64,000 nt of DNA from Chitinophaga filiformis (GCF_023100805.1 NZ_CP095855.1:7667001-7731000), one strand, 5' to 3'. Numbered from the stretch's first letter, positions 35,201 through 44,106 are shown. A program made the numbers and translations. Notes: generated by a model not told the origin, from the letters alone.

Positions 35201-35437
35201 AAGTGTAAAACCCACGCTTCTGACTTGCAGAACGTTGTTATTACCGTCTACCACTAATCGGAAATTACCGTTCTGGTCGGCGGTAGTACCTTTATTGGTA
35301 CCCTTTATCTGGACAGTGGCATAAGGTATGGGAACCCCATCGGTTCCTGTCACCTTACCTGTCACTTCACGCTGTTGTGCGTAAAGTCCTGTCATTAAAC
35401 AACTAAGAATTAACAAGCACAGTAAATGTTTTAGCAT
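32201..35437 (-). CDS. SusC/RagA-family TonB-dependent receptor
   Basis: A 1078-residue outer-membrane TonB-dependent transporter. It has a signal peptide to about residue 20, a carboxypeptidase-like regulatory domain (residues 25-105, VTGKVTGTDGVPIPYATVQI), a plug with LFVIDGIPVDN and VLKGPAAAAIYG, and a 22-strand barrel ending in Phe (LNFKFKF). It imports a ligand captured by the SusD protein encoded 13 bp downstream. There is no STN domain, hence no sign of direct anti-sigma signalling. A conserved AT-rich leader block precedes the ATG. Confidence 0.95.
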   Translation of the reverse strand: MLKHLLCLLILSCLMTGLYAQQREVTGKVTGTDGVPIPYATVQIKGTNKGTTADQNGNFRLVVDGNNNVLQVRSVGFTLKEIPVGAATSYDITLTQDNKNLQEVVVTGIGIKREKKALGYAVQDVKGDDLVKASQGDALRAMSGKVAGMQVIGSGGTPGASTFIKLRGTNSLTGNNQPLFVIDGIPVDNSQNYSGDPADATNNLLQGATNTNRGADINPDDIESISVLKGPAAAAIYGIDAANGAIIITTKKGKAGKVSVDFSTGVSFDVVNRLPKIQKQFSKGTGGKLAPFTSTTRYSWGANIDTLFWTGTPNEYDFHGDVVGASNPNANIKFVPYDNTKDFWRTGVTYNNSLSFTGGTEAATYRMSVSHNYQNSIVPLQYQQRTAIALAGQLKISEKIRTSANLNFNVTNGSMPQNGSNLSGIMLGLTRTPITFDNSNGGLAADDPRTYLFSNGLQRSYRNGIYDNPYWTINNNPYTTAVNRIIGSLQVDYDFIKDFTLTYRIGTDIYSDNRHQYYEIQSGAYNGGRLYDDRYTYKSVNSDAIVTYNKQVSKDFRVNLRVGNNLYSRKLDELYVQGDGLTSPGYDNISNATVQKSYNYVTPYRRISLYFDANFDYQSMLFLEVTGRNDWSSTLPPGSNSFFYPSASLGFVFTELGALKGGDVLSFGKIRLSIAQVGKDPGSFLTKSFSVPTTYPDGYTTGVSFPYDGKGSFSLNNVLGNPNLKPEKTLSYEAGIQLQFFNNRFGIDATGYHTKGTDLLVRAPIAGSAGYQYVNLNAASIRNNGLEITLSAKPIADKAFTWDMFVNYSMNRSKVLALAPGINQVTVNGFTGTVIAHLPNEPAGIIYAYGWQRDPQGRIVISDNPDDFGYPVVSTEQRKVGNPNPVFLMGIGNTFSYKGFSLYALVDWKHKGDLWNGTRGSLQAIGTSYYTIDRGKQQVFPGVMGHLNDAGEIVHNEGGAEKPGGGAVNSTAVPLDEAWYLGNGGGFGAQTETFIDDASFVKLREVSLSYDFPADKFKNSRFVKAITVSGFARNIIIWTPYKGIDPETSLTGATNAQGIDYFNIPGTSSYGLNFKFKF

Positions 35438-35455
35438 AACGGTTCGGATTTATTT
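35438..35455 (-). promoter_or_regulatory. Conserved leader block before susC start
   Basis: Directly before the ATG, minus strand reads AAATAAATCCGAACCGTT. It resembles the blocks before the second susC (AAATCTAAATCGTTT) and before a small frame at 40665 (AAATCTAAATCGTAAT). Possibly a translation-initiation element. Confidence 0.35.
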
Positions 35456-35627
35456 TATACACCGGAGAGGTGCGTGAATAAAACAATGTCCTGAGGAGTA
35501 TGGCCCGATATGTCGTTTTACGAATTTCTTGCGTTAATTAAAATCCAAGCTTAGTTTTTCTGTTGATTGATTTACAAGGGGTTCTCCTGTATAACAAAAA
35601 TGAAGGGGTTGGGTTCAGTGGATTAAC

Positions 35628-35660
35628 AAAAAAGCCCTCCTCAAAACTATTGAGGAGGGC
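35628..35660 (-). terminator. Terminator of the second susC-susD operon
   Basis: Perfect 11-bp stem GCCCTCCTCAA / TTGAGGAGGGC (35634-35660), followed on the minus strand by six T's. It ends the transcript from 40376. Confidence 0.9.
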
Positions 35661-35716
35661 CTTGTTATCAATTCTAAATCTTGTGCAGCTACAGCTTTTG
35701 TCTATTCGGGAGTTGA

Positions 35717-37153
35717 TTATTTATCCCAGAATATTTTTGTTGTCACTTTATCGCCATCGCCACCCAGATCTTTAGCTGCTTTGTCATAATTAGCTTTGTT
35801 CAGATTCTGTTCAGAAACAGGATAAGTGAAGCGTACAGGCCATGCACTTCTTGCAGTAGGACCAGGTACGAATACAGGGTAATCAAGTCTTCTTGCTTCT
35901 ACCCATGCATCAAAACCACGGTTGTACAATGCGATCCATTTCTGCAGACCTATTTTCTGTTTGTAAGTACCTGTAGCTGTTGCATATGCCACGGAAGGCT
36001 GAGCCAGGTAGGCAATTGCTTCAGCTGCGGTACCACCCCAGGAAATGATGGAGTTGGTGATAGCGTTGTTGTAGTGAGTTGCAGCAACACCTGTTAACAG
36101 ACCTCTTTCGATAGCTTCTGCACGCAGGAACTCTATTTCGGAATAGTCGATAAATACGCCTGGCAGATCTTTTCTTTCCAGTTTATCGCCCGGATGAGAG
36201 TATGCAATGTAAGAGCCTTTGGTACCATATTTTAATCCTATAAACTGACCACCCACTGTAGTGAAGAACTGACCGATCCTTGGGTCGTTCAGCGCCTTCA
36301 GCTGATCAATGATCAGAGTGGTAGCATTAAAGTCATGACGACCGCTCTGCACCAGGTCTTCCCACAGCGGGTTGGTATTTGGCGGAACGGTTGAATAAGG
36401 AAATCTCGCGTATTCGCCCTGGATATTGAAAGCCTTAGGATCTGCCGCAGTAACAGCAGCAGCAGCCTTATCCGGCGCTACGTCTACCAGGGTCATACCT
36501 AATCTGAATTTCAGAGAGTTGCCAAACTTGATCCAGCTGTTGATTTCATCATCAGCGAAGAGCATATTGGCGGCGTCAAAACCTCCGGCACTTGCATCGA
36601 AAGATGCCAGGGCTGCATCCAGGCGGGTAAGCAGGTCAGTATAGATGGTCAAACCGTCTTCATATACCGGGAACAGGTTGTCAATATCCAGTGATTTGCT
36701 GTAAGGTACATTACCGAAAGTATTTACAGCCACTGAAGTAGCGAAAATTGACATGATCTCGATCTGAGCCAGCTGATTCTTTTTAGTAGCAGCGCTGATG
36801 GATGCATCACCCTGTACTACTTTTTTCGCCTCGTTCAGATCTTTCAGTACATCTGTATAAAGTGCGCTCCACACCGCGTCAGGAATGCTCCTTTTGATCA
36901 GGTTGTAGTTGGACTCATCCAGGTAAGTGTTCTCTGTCCATTGTTGTACGATCAATCTGTAAACGTTCAGATTCACACTTGTACTGGTCAACAGGTCAGC
37001 CAGTTCTTTGGTTGCACTCGCATACAGTGCAGAACCAGCTACTACCTCCGGTTTCTTCACATCATTGTTAAGTGAAGTGAGGTCTTTGGTGCAGGATACT
37101 GTCGAAACCATACCTGCTATAGAGAGTGATGCGTATAAGAATATTCTTTTCAT
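35717..37153 (-). CDS. SusD/RagB-family outer-membrane lipoprotein
   Basis: A 478-residue lipoprotein with lipobox VSTVSC (Cys21), then a SusD-like helical body. The C-terminal QKWIALYNRGFDAWVEARRL and the final DKAAKDLGGDGDKVTTKIFW are typical of the SusD-like_2 group. It forms the lid of the SusC barrel encoded 28 bp upstream. A perfect terminator follows. Like the other pair, it has no neighbouring degradative enzyme; a peptide or protein substrate is as likely as a glycan. Confidence 0.93.
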   Translation of the reverse strand: MKRIFLYASLSIAGMVSTVSCTKDLTSLNNDVKKPEVVAGSALYASATKELADLLTSTSVNLNVYRLIVQQWTENTYLDESNYNLIKRSIPDAVWSALYTDVLKDLNEAKKVVQGDASISAATKKNQLAQIEIMSIFATSVAVNTFGNVPYSKSLDIDNLFPVYEDGLTIYTDLLTRLDAALASFDASAGGFDAANMLFADDEINSWIKFGNSLKFRLGMTLVDVAPDKAAAAVTAADPKAFNIQGEYARFPYSTVPPNTNPLWEDLVQSGRHDFNATTLIIDQLKALNDPRIGQFFTTVGGQFIGLKYGTKGSYIAYSHPGDKLERKDLPGVFIDYSEIEFLRAEAIERGLLTGVAATHYNNAITNSIISWGGTAAEAIAYLAQPSVAYATATGTYKQKIGLQKWIALYNRGFDAWVEARRLDYPVFVPGPTARSAWPVRFTYPVSEQNLNKANYDKAAKDLGGDGDKVTTKIFWDK

Positions 37154-37181
37154 TTTACTTTTTTTGAGTTTAATTCACCTA

Positions 37182-40100
37182 CTAGAACCTGAATCTTACG
37201 TTAGCACCAAATGTTCTTGTAGAAGGATAGCTACCGCCGATATAACCCTGATAGTTACCGGAGCTGATAGCATCATCAGGATCTGCATAAGGCAGATTTT
37301 TGTGGATGATCCAGAGGTTTCTGCCGATCAGGGAGAAGTCGATACCTTTGAAAGGCGCCATACGTTTTGTCAGAGATGCCGGCAGTGAGTAGGTCAATGA
37401 TACCTCACGCAGTTTCACATAGCTCGCATCGTATACGAATGCTTTATCAGGATTGGATACGTAACCATATGTTCCGTATTCGTTTGCGATCCTTGTAGTG
37501 TTAGGTTTACCATCAGCGGTTACGCCAGGTACAATGATACCACCGGATTTGCTATCGCCTGTGAGCGGAGCCCTTGACTCATTACCCAGGTCGTTTTTAC
37601 CAACTGTTTCAGGCAGGATACCTGTTGCCAGGCCATAGTACATATCCAGGGAGAACAGGTCGCCACCTTTACGTACATCAACCAGGAAGCTCAGGGATAC
37701 GTCTTTATATTTCAGTGTGTTGGTGATACCGCCGATCCAGTCAGGATTTGCGTTACCGATGATGTTGTTGGAAGTAGGAGAGATCTCATAGTATCCATCA
37801 GCGTCAACCAGTTTCTGGCCTTTTTCATTGTATACATAGTCAGTACCGATGATAGTACCATAAGGTTTACCCACAGAAGCATTGACGGTAATGTTACCAG
37901 GGAAGCTTGCAAGCTGCAGTGTGCTGATACCAGGTAAGGATTTCACCTTGTTACGGTTACGTGACCAGTTCAGGTTAACGTTCCAGGAGAAGTCTTTGGT
38001 CTTAACCGGAGTACCGAAAACTGACAACTCAATACCCTGGTTCTGGATATCGCCGGCGTTGATCACTTTGTAGTCAAAACCAGTTGCAGTAGATACCGGC
38101 AGTGGAACGATCTGGTCTACAGTGTTCAATCTGTAGTAAGTCGCGTCAAAACCAAGGCGGTTTTGCAGGAAGGACATTTCCAGACCTGCTTCAAAGCTTT
38201 TTGTACGCTCTGATTTCAGGTTAGGATTGTATTTGGTTCCATCAACAGATGCCAAAGGAGTACCGTCGATACCTGTAAGTACCTCGTAGTAGTTTTTGGT
38301 GTACAATGCAGGAGCCGGGCTACCTACTTCAGCGTAGTTCACCCTTACTTTACCGCTTGACAGCCATGTAGCCTGTGGCAGCAGTTTAGAGAATACGAAA
38401 CCTAAGGAAGCTGCCGGATAGTAGTAGCTGTTGTTGCTCTTGGGTAAGGTAGAAGACTGATCTCTTCTTACAGAGAGGTCGAGGAATAATAATTCTTTGT
38501 AACCCAGGTTAGCTGAAGCGAATATACCGTCTACTTCTTCAAGTGTAGCGATTTCGGTTGGCGCTTCCATAGGGTTGGCAGTGTTCAGCAGTGCATACAG
38601 ACGAGGGATCAGCAAACCACCATTTGTTTTAGAAAGGATGGAATTGTTCTTGGTCCTTCTGACGTTACCACCGAGAATACCTTTGAAAGTCAGGTTCTCA
38701 GAGATATTCTTATTGAAATTCAGCATCAGGTCGTAGTTATACTCGCTGAAAGTATGTTCATATCTCTGGTACTGAGACACGTCGATTGAACCAATTGCGA
38801 TCCTTTCCTCCTGCATTTCATTGTAAGTATCCAGCGACACACGGCCCAATACGTTCAACCAGTCGGTCACATTGTAGTTCAGCGCGATGTTGCCGAAGTT
38901 ACGTGTACGGTGATCGTTTTCATAGTTCTCATATCTTGTCCAGTATGGGTTATCCCAGTATGCGGGAGCAAGGCTGCCAGGATACTGCTGGTTCCAGGTG
39001 ATGTTCTTCATCTCCTTTTTGTAAGCCGCTTCCTGGTCTTTCACGTCAATGTTGGTTTCCCACCACTGCCTGAAGTTGGTCATCAGGTTCTTGGAATCAT
39101 AACCAGTACCATAACGGCCCTGGCCTTTGATCAGCGAAGTATTTACTGATGCACTGGCAGTCAGTTTGGAAGTCAGGTTGTAAGAAGAGCTGAAGTTGAT
39201 CAGGTCTTTACCGATGCGGCTGTTAGGCATGATACCCTGGTCAACGCTCTTGGTGTATCCCAGTTTGAAATTACCTCTATCGCTACCACCATCGATCACA
39301 GCACTGTTGCTGGTACCAACGGCAGTTTTGAAGAAGTGAGTAGCATCATTTGCAGCTGCTGTATAAGGCCTTTTTTTACCGTAGTTTGGTGAACCTTCAT
39401 AGAAGGAATCCCAATGATAAACCATCAGGTTTGGATCGAATTTAGGACCATAAGAAGCATCATCTACGGTATTCACGATCTTGTCAACAGTGCCGTCGCC
39501 GTCGATATCTTCTTCAAACCAATAGTCGCCGTAACCAGCACCATAGTCTTTCTGATATTTTACGAAAGTGCTTTTATCTACTTTACCGATGTTAACGCCG
39601 CTGTTCACGGTAACGTTCAGACCACGGTTACCTTTTTTGGTAGTGATCATCACAACACCGTTAGAGGCACGTGAACCGTACAACGCGGTAGCAGCTGCAC
39701 CTTTCAGTACGCTCACAGATGCGATATCATCCGGGTTGATATCTGCAGCAGCGTTACCATAGTCATAACCAGAACGGCCGGTACGCTGATCTTTACTGTT
39801 TGTGTTTGAGTTATCTACGGGCACACCATCCACAACGAATAATGCCTGGTTGTTACCAGTCAGTGATTTGGCACCACGCAGTACGATATTGGTGGAACCA
39901 CCCAGGGTATTGTTTTTGCGGATTTCCAGACCGGATACTTTACCGGACAGGGAAGTTACCACATTCGCATCTCTGGTCCTGTTCAGCTCTTCCGCATTTA
40001 CGATCTGAGCTGAATAAGGAAGTTCGTTTTTATTTCTTTTAACGTTCAAAGCGGTTACAACAACCTCCTGGAGGTTCTGATCGTCATTCTTTAGTGATAT

Positions 40101-40376
40101 GGTCAGGCTCGCATTTCCACCTACAGCAATATCCTGAGCAACATAGCCCACACTTCTAACAATCAATACCGCATTGCTGCCATTTACATTCAGTTTGAAA
40201 TTTCCGTCCTGGTCAGAAGTGGTTCCGGTATTTGTCCCTTTGACTTGAATTGTAGCGAATGGTATAGGTAAACCATCTGCTCCGGTGACCTTCCCCGAAA
40301 CCTGACGTTGTTGAGCATACGTCAGCGTAGCGCTCACCATAAGCACGTTGAAAAAGAGTAACGCTCTTTTCTTCAT
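37182..40376 (-). CDS. SusC/RagA-family TonB-dependent receptor
   Basis: A 1064-residue TonB-dependent transporter. The signal peptide MKKRALLFFNVLMVSATLTYA is followed by the regulatory domain (VSGKVTGADGLPIPFATIQV), a plug (LFVVDGVPVDN, VLKGAAATALYG) and a large barrel ending in FGANVRFRF. The frame continues to 40400, but the signal peptide fixes the ATG at 40376. It pairs with the SusD gene 28 bp downstream. The N-terminal 120 residues closely resemble those of the other SusC here, while the barrels differ, so the pairs import different ligands. Confidence 0.95.
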   Translation of the reverse strand: MKKRALLFFNVLMVSATLTYAQQRQVSGKVTGADGLPIPFATIQVKGTNTGTTSDQDGNFKLNVNGSNAVLIVRSVGYVAQDIAVGGNASLTISLKNDDQNLQEVVVTALNVKRNKNELPYSAQIVNAEELNRTRDANVVTSLSGKVSGLEIRKNNTLGGSTNIVLRGAKSLTGNNQALFVVDGVPVDNSNTNSKDQRTGRSGYDYGNAAADINPDDIASVSVLKGAAATALYGSRASNGVVMITTKKGNRGLNVTVNSGVNIGKVDKSTFVKYQKDYGAGYGDYWFEEDIDGDGTVDKIVNTVDDASYGPKFDPNLMVYHWDSFYEGSPNYGKKRPYTAAANDATHFFKTAVGTSNSAVIDGGSDRGNFKLGYTKSVDQGIMPNSRIGKDLINFSSSYNLTSKLTASASVNTSLIKGQGRYGTGYDSKNLMTNFRQWWETNIDVKDQEAAYKKEMKNITWNQQYPGSLAPAYWDNPYWTRYENYENDHRTRNFGNIALNYNVTDWLNVLGRVSLDTYNEMQEERIAIGSIDVSQYQRYEHTFSEYNYDLMLNFNKNISENLTFKGILGGNVRRTKNNSILSKTNGGLLIPRLYALLNTANPMEAPTEIATLEEVDGIFASANLGYKELLFLDLSVRRDQSSTLPKSNNSYYYPAASLGFVFSKLLPQATWLSSGKVRVNYAEVGSPAPALYTKNYYEVLTGIDGTPLASVDGTKYNPNLKSERTKSFEAGLEMSFLQNRLGFDATYYRLNTVDQIVPLPVSTATGFDYKVINAGDIQNQGIELSVFGTPVKTKDFSWNVNLNWSRNRNKVKSLPGISTLQLASFPGNITVNASVGKPYGTIIGTDYVYNEKGQKLVDADGYYEISPTSNNIIGNANPDWIGGITNTLKYKDVSLSFLVDVRKGGDLFSLDMYYGLATGILPETVGKNDLGNESRAPLTGDSKSGGIIVPGVTADGKPNTTRIANEYGTYGYVSNPDKAFVYDASYVKLREVSLTYSLPASLTKRMAPFKGIDFSLIGRNLWIIHKNLPYADPDDAISSGNYQGYIGGSYPSTRTFGANVRFRF

Positions 40377-40391
40377 AAACGATTTAGATTT
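40377..40391 (-). promoter_or_regulatory. Conserved leader block before second susC
   Basis: AAATCTAAATCGTTT directly before the ATG. The 13-mer AAATCTAAATCGT recurs exactly before the ATG at 40665, and a diverged copy precedes the first susC. Confidence 0.4.
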
Positions 40392-40829
40392 AATTGACAA
40401 TAAAAAAATTAGTCCCGAGGCTTGCTAATTGGCATAGCACAGACTATACAAGCCCCTAACTTGCAAAAACCACTTTATGTTTACTATAAATTTTGTTGTT
40501 GAAATAACCATCCGGGGTGAAGGCGGCAAGAACCTGGATGGTTGTTTGCAGTACGGAATGACACTCCTCTATCTTACCAACGGAAATGGAATACCGTCGA
40601 GCACAGGTTGACATTGTTGTATCTCTTGCAGTAAGACAGGAAAAAGAGATTCCGACCTCTTTCATATTACGATTTAGATTTTGGTTGAGGCCCACAATTT
40701 AGAGATTTTTTTTCCTCCCATCCAAGAAAAATTTAACCTTTTTTTAAGAGAGAAAAAAAATAACATATGTACATCTATATTTCCCAAATAAATATCGAAT
40801 AAAATTTAACATTGTTTCCTTTTCCCTTC
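40392..40829. other. Intergenic region with one doubtful small frame
   Basis: Between the second susC and the HHH protein gene. A 69-codon minus-strand frame (40456-40665) begins with an ATG preceded by the same 13-mer as the susC start, but its product (MKEVGISFSCLTARDTTMST...) resembles nothing I know and has no coding-like composition. The part from 40690 to 40829 is very A/T-rich with homopolymer runs. It probably holds the susC promoter. Confidence 0.4.
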
Positions 40830-42836
40830 CTAAAATGAGTATTGCAGCTGACAATATATGAACCTGGACCTGTTACCTGTTACTTCATCCCAGCCATTTC
40901 CAATGCTGCTTACCCCGCCATATACTGTTTGCTGATAGCGTAACCAGTATGTCAGTCCTTTCTTCATTTTCCAGCGTATGCGGCACTGATACTGATGCCC
41001 CTCCCCCGACAGGCGGGATACCCCATATTCATACAGCATACCCGATGTAATGGCATACATGCTCTCCGCCTCCCCCGTTACAAACATGGTATATCTTACA
41101 TATAATTGCAGCGGCCAGCGGGTACACTGGTAAAGCAGCTCCTGGAACAGAAGAAAACCCCGCTGCACGGCACCATCTACCCTGTGCCGGCTCAGCTCCA
41201 CCCTGTTTTTTACAGTGAAGCCTCCTTTCGCTCCCAGTTTTGCCTGCAGTCGCCAGCTTTGATGGTATACCTGTACAGGCGGCGGCAGGAAGGATACATC
41301 ATCCTTCCCATCCTGCTGTTTAACGGTGTAATTGTAGCGGAGAAAGATCTCCGTTTGTTTATCAGGTGTATAGCTTACCGTTGCCAGCAGGTCCCTTCCG
41401 CCTCCCGGCGCCGATGAACGGTATTGCAGCCAGGGAAAACGGAAGCGGTCTGCATAGGCTTCTATTTTCAGACGAGCATTCACTTTCAGACTGATCCCGG
41501 TGTAAATGCCGTTCTCATTGACAGGTTTATAAAACTCACCCCAGGCATCTGCGTAAAGAGATTGGTAGGCCCTGTTATAATTGCGGTAAAGCAACACCAT
41601 ATCAACATCTGCACTAAGGCTGGCCAGTAAACCACTGATGAAAGCTGTTTTCCCATTGCCGCTCATAGCCCCTTCACCAAAGAGATGCAGCCCTTTCCAG
41701 CTGGCTTCATAGTCTGCACTGAAGCCTTGCAGTGTCTTACCTTCAAACGCAAAAAGCTGGTAGGGAGCCGTACCTTTCTCTACTGGCCGGGAAAATTGAT
41801 GTTGTATCACATTAAATCCCGCTTTCCAGTCCCGGCCTGTTACCGTGACGTTGCCGCCTAAAGTAAATTGTTTCAGCGTATGCCGTTTAGCCAGTTCTGC
41901 CAGGGAGCGGTGATAGCCGCTATTCTCCGTAATACTGCCATCCAGCATGCGGGAAGAAAGGAATGCCGTGCCCTCCCATTTTCCCTGTGCTAAAGTGACA
42001 CCAGCACCGCGGTAGAAGTTGTATTCCCCCGCCGAGGCATAGGGCTTTAACAGTTCGCTTTCCCGTTTCACCTGCATGACGGCAGCCCCTTTGCCAAAAG
42101 CCAGCGACTGCCAGTTCAGCAAGCCCTGTCCCATGTTCACAGTAAAGTCGCCCAGGGCCAGTGCCCTGATCCATTTATACTGTCTTATAAACACATGTAT
42201 GTTGTAGCAATCAAACCCCTGGCGCTGGGCGCCCCTGAAGAAGGCTTCTCCTGCATCTTTCTCCATTACAAGTCCCCAGCTCATGTACCGGGGGAAATTA
42301 TACCGGTACCGCAGCAGCAACCTGTCAGGGCTGCCCAGGTAATGTGCAGCCGTGCTGTCGGTATGCCGATATCCCCTGCTGGTTTCCAGTTGCCGGCCAT
42401 AGCGGAAAAGCAGGGTATGATCGCCTCTCTTCAAATAGTCTTTCAACGTATACTGCGGCTCCAGTCCACTGCCGGCACGCACATAAGGTAATATGCTCCG
42501 GATCAGCGGTTCGTCCCAGCCGGGTACTGCCTGTAGTTCATAAATGCTGAGCAGCTTCCCCATTTGCTGCCGGTATGCCAGGAACTGGCGGATCTGAATG
42601 GGAGACAACAGGCCCAGTGATTGCAGGGCTTTCACATCGGCAGTGTTCAGGTCAATTTTCCGGCGTGTATATCCCTGAAGCTGTTGCCAGTGACCATCAT
42701 CTTCAGGTATATGATCCGCATTTGCTGCGTATCCTTCCAGGCGGCTTTCGGCCACGGCACTCATTTCGGGCTCCGGCTGCTGAGCATAACTGTCTGCGTA
42801 AAAGAACAGGAGCAGAAGTAGTATTATTGTTGTCAT
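40830..42836 (-). CDS. Helix-hairpin-helix outer-membrane beta-barrel protein
   Basis: A 668-residue exported protein. Signal peptide MTTIILLLLLFFYADSYA, then two or three ComEA-like HhH units (about residues 55-120: KIDLNTADVKALQSLGLLS and LLSIYELQAVPGWDEPLI), then a long region of alternating strands ending in Phe (FIYCQLQYSF), as in outer-membrane barrels. HhH motifs normally bind DNA, so a DNA-related role at the envelope is conceivable but unproven. The frame stays open to 43163, but that part is made of degenerate repeats and precedes the only good signal peptide, so the ATG at 42836 is preferred. Confidence 0.75.
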   Translation of the reverse strand: MTTIILLLLLFFYADSYAQQPEPEMSAVAESRLEGYAANADHIPEDDGHWQQLQGYTRRKIDLNTADVKALQSLGLLSPIQIRQFLAYRQQMGKLLSIYELQAVPGWDEPLIRSILPYVRAGSGLEPQYTLKDYLKRGDHTLLFRYGRQLETSRGYRHTDSTAAHYLGSPDRLLLRYRYNFPRYMSWGLVMEKDAGEAFFRGAQRQGFDCYNIHVFIRQYKWIRALALGDFTVNMGQGLLNWQSLAFGKGAAVMQVKRESELLKPYASAGEYNFYRGAGVTLAQGKWEGTAFLSSRMLDGSITENSGYHRSLAELAKRHTLKQFTLGGNVTVTGRDWKAGFNVIQHQFSRPVEKGTAPYQLFAFEGKTLQGFSADYEASWKGLHLFGEGAMSGNGKTAFISGLLASLSADVDMVLLYRNYNRAYQSLYADAWGEFYKPVNENGIYTGISLKVNARLKIEAYADRFRFPWLQYRSSAPGGGRDLLATVSYTPDKQTEIFLRYNYTVKQQDGKDDVSFLPPPVQVYHQSWRLQAKLGAKGGFTVKNRVELSRHRVDGAVQRGFLLFQELLYQCTRWPLQLYVRYTMFVTGEAESMYAITSGMLYEYGVSRLSGEGHQYQCRIRWKMKKGLTYWLRYQQTVYGGVSSIGNGWDEVTGNRSRFIYCQLQYSF

Positions 42837-42865
42837 TAAGCTCCGCTTGCAGTTCCTGTCCAGGT

Positions 42866-43180
42866 ACCTTACCATGAATGATGACATCATTACTTTAGTA
42901 GTCACACGATTGCAATGGCAGCGATCATACCGGCTTATGGATGCTGAGGCCCTCGTCACGCTGATGGCCAGGCAATCGCTATTGCAGCTGTAATAGCTCA
43001 TCGCAGACAACGACATCATCATCGCTTTAACGGTTGCATCAACATGATTTTTCCTATAATGCCAGATTGCAGACAACAACCTCGCTGTCGCGTTAACCAG
43101 CACGCAACTGAAGATGTAATGCCCCTTTGATAATATTCTCATTGCCGCCGCTTTAATTGCCATACAATTGCGGTTGCCGG
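42866..43180. repeat. Degenerate tandem repeats of 60-66 bp
   Basis: Five diverged units start near 42876, 42939, 43003, 43069 and 43129. Best-conserved words are GCAGACAAC(A/G)AC, CATCAT, CGC(T/G)TTAA and GCAATTGC-like ends. The last unit overlaps the 3' end of the gene at 43139-43957. All units keep one plus-strand phase but are broken by stops, so this looks like decayed or non-coding repeat DNA filling the gap before the HHH gene. Confidence 0.5.
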
Positions 43181-43957
43181 TGTGAGCCCTAATTGCGGAT
43201 GATGACTCGCGGAAAGCTGTATATACAGCTGCTGCAGTGAAATACCAATAGCCGCACTATTGAGCTGCGGATCAGTACAGATCCCAAGCTGCAGGGACAA
43301 CTGTTTTATAATACGATACTCACACATCACTTTGGTAAGTGTTGCAGCATCCGTCTCCTGTGTTACAGCTATACTCAATAGAAAGGCAGGCCTTACTTCA
43401 TATCCCAGGCCGGCACTGTAAATAGCAGGCACCTTATTTTTACCCAGGCTTTGAGCGCTGCCTGCGGTGGGATTAAATACATGTAATCCCATATGCAGCT
43501 GTGACGTGAGATGCATGAGGCATCCCAGCTCAAAAACAACAGTAGCCGTTGTGGTGTATTGCGGAATGAACTCCGACAGATAATCCGCCTGCATGCCAAT
43601 ACTGAAGCGGTCTCCCAGGGTTCTGCCATATGACAGGCCTATGACCTGCCGCCTGTAATCAGTGTATCCGGATTGCTGTAAATGCAGTCCAAAACCACCA
43701 TGCCTGACAGGCACCGCCAATGCGGCATTATGTGTGCTAATGGCCTTTAAAAGGAAACGCCGCTCTGTGATTATCCCTGCAGTCACCACAGGTATATAGG
43801 CCAGCGCAGCCTGGTTTTGCAGGGCGGTCAATAAGTGATGGAAGTTCCGGCTATAGGTACCGGCAAAGGGCTGCTTATCGACAGACAGCCAAACAAGTTG
43901 TGCGCAGATAACTGCCGTGCACATTGTACAGGCAATGGTCGCAATGATTTTTTTCAT
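43139..43957 (-). CDS. Probable outer-membrane beta-barrel protein, unknown family
   Basis: A 272-residue protein with a signal peptide (MKKIIATIACTMCTAVICA, then QLVWL). The mature chain is rich in alternating strands with glycine and aromatic residues (HGGFGLHLQQSGYTDYRRQV, RFSIGMQADYLSEF), consistent with a 10-14-strand barrel similar in style to PorP/PorV-type proteins, but I cannot place it in a named family. It lies upstream of the HHH barrel gene on the same strand, and the two may work together. Its 3' end overlaps the degenerate repeats. Confidence 0.7.
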   Translation of the reverse strand: MKKIIATIACTMCTAVICAQLVWLSVDKQPFAGTYSRNFHHLLTALQNQAALAYIPVVTAGIITERRFLLKAISTHNAALAVPVRHGGFGLHLQQSGYTDYRRQVIGLSYGRTLGDRFSIGMQADYLSEFIPQYTTTATVVFELGCLMHLTSQLHMGLHVFNPTAGSAQSLGKNKVPAIYSAGLGYEVRPAFLLSIAVTQETDAATLTKVMCEYRIIKQLSLQLGICTDPQLNSAAIGISLQQLYIQLSASHHPQLGLTPATAIVWQLKRRQ

Positions 43958-44030
43958 TTGCTTAAAATGATTGTGGATTAGTTAGTTTTTCAAGGGGAAT
44001 GTTACGTGGTGCGGGTCAACGTGTTAACAA

Positions 44031-44059
44031 ACAAAAATCTCCTCACATGTGTGAGGAGA
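44031..44059 (-). terminator. Terminator of the deoxynucleoside kinase gene
   Basis: Perfect 10-bp stem TCTCCTCACA / TGTGAGGAGA (44038-44059), followed on the minus strand by TTTTTGTTTG. Confidence 0.88.
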
Positions 44060-44106
44060 CAATATTAGGAAATTAATCTTTATTTAAAAAAACTATATCG
44101 TAATGA

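Noticed and set aside
40456-40665. A 69-codon gene upstream of the second susC
   Set aside because: Although an exact 13-mer shared with the susC leader precedes its ATG, the product has no coding-like composition or recognisable motif; kept as a doubtful frame only.
42837-43163. A 109-residue N-terminal extension of the HHH protein
   Set aside because: The only good signal peptide starts at 42836, and the upstream part consists of degenerate DNA repeats overlapping the neighbouring gene.
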